Source: JAGNHN01 sp964590645
GTDB lineage: Bacteria; Bacteroidota; Bacteroidia; Bacteroidales; JAGNHN01
Direction: 5' to 3'
DNA: 64,000 bases
NCBI GenBank assembly: GCA_964590645.1
Contig: CAZPYJ010000003.1
Location: 1 to 64,000, forward strand
Positions 61,877-64,000 of this stretch are shown one piece after another. Numbering within the stretch: the stretch's first letter is position 1; each line of letters begins with the position of its first letter. Made by a program: the position numbers and the translations under genes. The notes under the pieces were generated by a model. That model was not told the DNA's origin, made no database searches, and saw nothing but the letters and a program-made list of their open reading frames with translations.

Positions 61877-64000
61877 TCACCACCACTGCCACCACTTCCG
61901 GCCGCGCTTGTCCTCATCCTCACTGTAATAACCGTAGCCATAACCATATCCGTAGCCGTAGCCGTAGCCGGATCCCCAGGCAGAGTGACGGCTGAGCTTA
62001 ACATCATTCACCAGTAAGCAAAGATCCCGCAGGCCACGGTCTTCCACATCCTTAATGATATTGGCGAAAACCTTCCGGTTTGTGAAATGCTGCCGCACCA
62101 CAAAAATATTGGCATCCGAATGCTTCATCAGCAGGAAAGGATCTGTGACCAGGCCTACCGGAGGGGTGTCAATCAGGATGTAATCATACATTCCGCGCAA
62201 AACCCGAAACAGCTCACTTGTTTTCTCCCTGGCAATCAGTTCGGCGGGATTGGGGGGCACCGGACCTCCCATTATCACATCCAGATTCTCCAGCGGTGCG
62301 GGCTGAATCACTTCCTCCAGGCTGTGTTTGCCCGTCAGGTAGCTGCTCAGCCCTTTAGCATTGCTTAGGCCAAACTCCTTATATATCTTAGGCTTACGCA
62401 AATCAAAGCCCAGCAAAAGGGTTTTCTTTCCGAACAAAGCAAAAATGGAGGCCAGGTTGATACTCACAAAAGTCTTTCCTTCCCCTACCATCGTTGAGGT
62501 GATCAGGATTACCTGCTTTTCTCCCCCTTCACCAAGATAGTTGAGGTTGGTCCTGACCAGGCGGAAAGACTCCGATACGGCCGATTTCGGATTGTCGCTC
62601 ACCACAATCTTGGATTCCCTGGGACTGTGAATAATATGCCCGACTATGGGCAGCTTGCTGGCTTTCTCCACATCCTTCCGTTCCACGATCTTATCATTCA
62701 TATAATCGCGCAGAAAGATGAAGGCCAAGGGCAGGGCCAATCCCAGAATGATCGCGATCAGGTAGTTATTGGATGTCTTGGGATATACTTTCGCCGCATA
62801 GCGTGCCGGATCAATGACTTTGCTGTCGGGGGTATTGGAAGCCCTGGCAATGGCCGCTTCTGCACGGCGCTCAAGCAGGTAGGTATAGATTTGGTCTTTG
62901 ACATTCAGATTGCGTTGAATATTCTGGAGGCGACGTTCGGTCAGGGGAAGGGTTTGCAGTTCATTACGCAGCTTGCGTACATTCTGCTGTATGCTCTCTT
63001 CCCTGATCCTGGCCAACGCCCTGACATTGTTAATGTTTTCCTGCAACACCTGGCGCGCCGACTCCAACTTCACATCCAATTCTTTCAGGTACGGATTTTG
63101 CGAGGTGGAAGTGCGCATCAGTAATTTCTTCTCCGAAACCAATTGATTGAATTCCGCCACCACCTCCCCCAGGCTTCCTTCATCCAAGCCCACTGAAGCC
63201 GGTGCAATGAGTTTCTCTTCCCCGTATGTTTTCTGGTTCACGTACTCCTCCAGATAATCCAGATAACGGCCGCGTAAATCCTCCGAAACAAGCTGGGCAT
63301 CCAGGATACTTAGGCGGTTCAGATACTGTCCCGGCTCTGTCCCGCTCTCCATAACAGAGGCAGAAGAACGAAAGTTTTCCAACTCCTCTTCCACCACCCC
63401 CATTGAGTCGCTCAGAACTGCCAGCTGCTCATCAATAAAATCAATGGTGCGCTTGGCATTCAGGTTTTTCTCATCCAACTCGGTATCAATGTATACCTTC
63501 GTCAGCTCATTGAGGAAATCGATGGCTTTCTGGGCGTTCGGACTCCGGATAGAGAGGCGGAGAATGGAAGCTTCCTCATTCACGGGCTCTATCCTCACAT
63601 TGCTGAACTGGCTGGTGAGCTGATCCAGCGTATTGAAAAAGAAGTGAAAATCACGGCCGATCCAGCCATCCTGAAAATCTTCGGTCAGGTAGATCTTGAA
63701 AGCGAAATAATGTGTGGATACCGGCTCTCCGAAATGGTATTCTCCCAGGACATCCGTTGGCGGACTGATTTCTTCCACGATCTCATTGCGGGCGTAATTA
63801 TACACTACCATCCGCTCCTGTTTGGGCAATTCAATCACATAACGGTCACGCGATAATACCCGGAGGTTGAAGGCGGCATTAACCAGTTGATTGTGGCTGG
63901 TATCGATGATCACTTCAAAAGGATGTTTGGGATACAACTCCCTTACCCTGTACTTCCCTTCAATAAAGTAAGTCGTGATCAGGTTGAGCGATCGCACTGC
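61877..64000 (-). CDS. Wzc-like polysaccharide co-polymerase and tyrosine kinase, 5' partial
   Basis: At least 706 residues; the reading frame runs off the right edge, so the first helix and start are missing. The visible part has Wzz/GNVR periplasmic regions with coiled coil (LTERRLQNIQRNLNVKDQIY), a second helix (NYLIAIILGLALPLAFIFL) and a BY-kinase domain: Walker A TSTMVGEGKTF, Walker A' LLGFDLRKP, Walker B YILIDTPPVG. The C-terminus is a Gly-Tyr run followed by an acidic and Trp-rich end, the likely autophosphorylated tyrosine cluster. Controls chain length and export of the polysaccharide. Confidence 0.9.
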   Translation of the reverse strand, partial: AVRSLNLITTYFIEGKYRVRELYPKHPFEVIIDTSHNQLVNAAFNLRVLSRDRYVIELPKQERMVVYNYARNEIVEEISPPTDVLGEYHFGEPVSTHYFAFKIYLTEDFQDGWIGRDFHFFFNTLDQLTSQFSNVRIEPVNEEASILRLSIRSPNAQKAIDFLNELTKVYIDTELDEKNLNAKRTIDFIDEQLAVLSDSMGVVEEELENFRSSASVMESGTEPGQYLNRLSILDAQLVSEDLRGRYLDYLEEYVNQKTYGEEKLIAPASVGLDEGSLGEVVAEFNQLVSEKKLLMRTSTSQNPYLKELDVKLESARQVLQENINNVRALARIREESIQQNVRKLRNELQTLPLTERRLQNIQRNLNVKDQIYTYLLERRAEAAIARASNTPDSKVIDPARYAAKVYPKTSNNYLIAIILGLALPLAFIFLRDYMNDKIVERKDVEKASKLPIVGHIIHSPRESKIVVSDNPKSAVSESFRLVRTNLNYLGEGGEKQVILITSTMVGEGKTFVSINLASIFALFGKKTLLLGFDLRKPKIYKEFGLSNAKGLSSYLTGKHSLEEVIQPAPLENLDVIMGGPVPPNPAELIAREKTSELFRVLRGMYDYILIDTPPVGLVTDPFLLMKHSDANIFVVRQHFTNRKVFANIIKDVEDRGLRDLCLLVNDVKLSRHSAWGSGYGYGYGYGYGYGYYSEDEDKRGRKWWQWW
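61925..61972 (-). repeat. Hexanucleotide array encoding a (Gly-Tyr)n tail of Wzc
   Basis: About seven copies of a hexamer (GGCTAC-like on the minus strand, several exact) encode GYGYGYGYGYGYGYY near the Wzc C-terminus. Copy number could vary by slippage without a frameshift because the unit is six bases. Confidence 0.8.

Noticed and set aside
61925..61972. Possible CRISPR-like or VNTR array
   Set aside because: The units are contiguous six-base coding repeats without spacers, fully explained by the Gly-Tyr tail of Wzc.

Overview
The window looks like a chromosomal segment of a Bacteroidota bacterium of moderate GC content. The evidence is a gliding-motility-type (CHU_C, type IX secretion type B) C-terminus, a PorE-like OmpA protein, an alpha2 glycyl-tRNA synthetase, a PID-CTERM-like/exosortase pair and repeated TAnnTTTG promoter boxes just upstream of start codons. 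A Saprospiria/Chitinophagia/Cytophagia-like lineage is my guess; the sequence alone does not settle the class. No rRNA, tRNA, CRISPR array or complete insertion sequence was seen.

Two surface-polysaccharide regions flank a housekeeping and envelope middle. Left arm (1-11.2 kb, all minus strand): a tightly overlapping set for nucleotide-sugar synthesis (nucleotidyltransferase, two SDR epimerases/dehydratases, a CapE/FnlA-CapF/FnlB pair of the UDP-L-FucNAc route), two GT-B glycosyltransferases, a polytopic membrane protein, a FemAB/GNAT-like protein, a NodB-like deacetylase, a DUF354 protein and an FkbM methyltransferase. Middle (11.2-46.3 kb): EamA transporter, SnoaL-like lipoprotein, PIN-PhoH ATPase, DNA polymerase I, LOG-family protein, PorE-like OmpA/propeller protein with a TPR partner, MltF-like lytic transglycosylase, M14 carboxypeptidase, a large T9SS adhesin, a complete seven-gene Mrp antiporter operon, an M16 peptidase lipoprotein, a GT-39-like membrane protein with a PHP-like protein, then glyQS, speA, mdh and a C69 dipeptidase.

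Right arm (46.4-64 kb): a coiled-coil membrane protein, an exosortase-family protein, an 86-residue protein that is almost only signal peptide plus a PID-type sorting tail, and an atypical sugar-phosphate transferase on the minus strand; then on the plus strand cysC-cysD-cysN (PAPS synthesis), legB-legC-like amino-sugar genes, a second FemAB/GNAT-like protein and a Wzm/Wzt ABC exporter with a GT2 glycosyltransferase. Wzm and Wzt are split by an AT-richer insert (nucleotidyltransferase-like remnant, lone E2-type acyltransferase domain, TrmO-like protein). The window ends in a convergent wzc-like co-polymerase/BY-kinase followed by another GT-39-like membrane protein.

The most interesting part is 47.4-49.4 kb: an exosortase, a nearly cargo-less sorting-signal protein and a helix-less sugar transferase fused to a degenerate methyltransferase-like half. 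Together with the FemAB, deacetylase and Wzc genes it resembles the layout of proteobacterial PEP-CTERM/EPS loci in a Bacteroidota setting.
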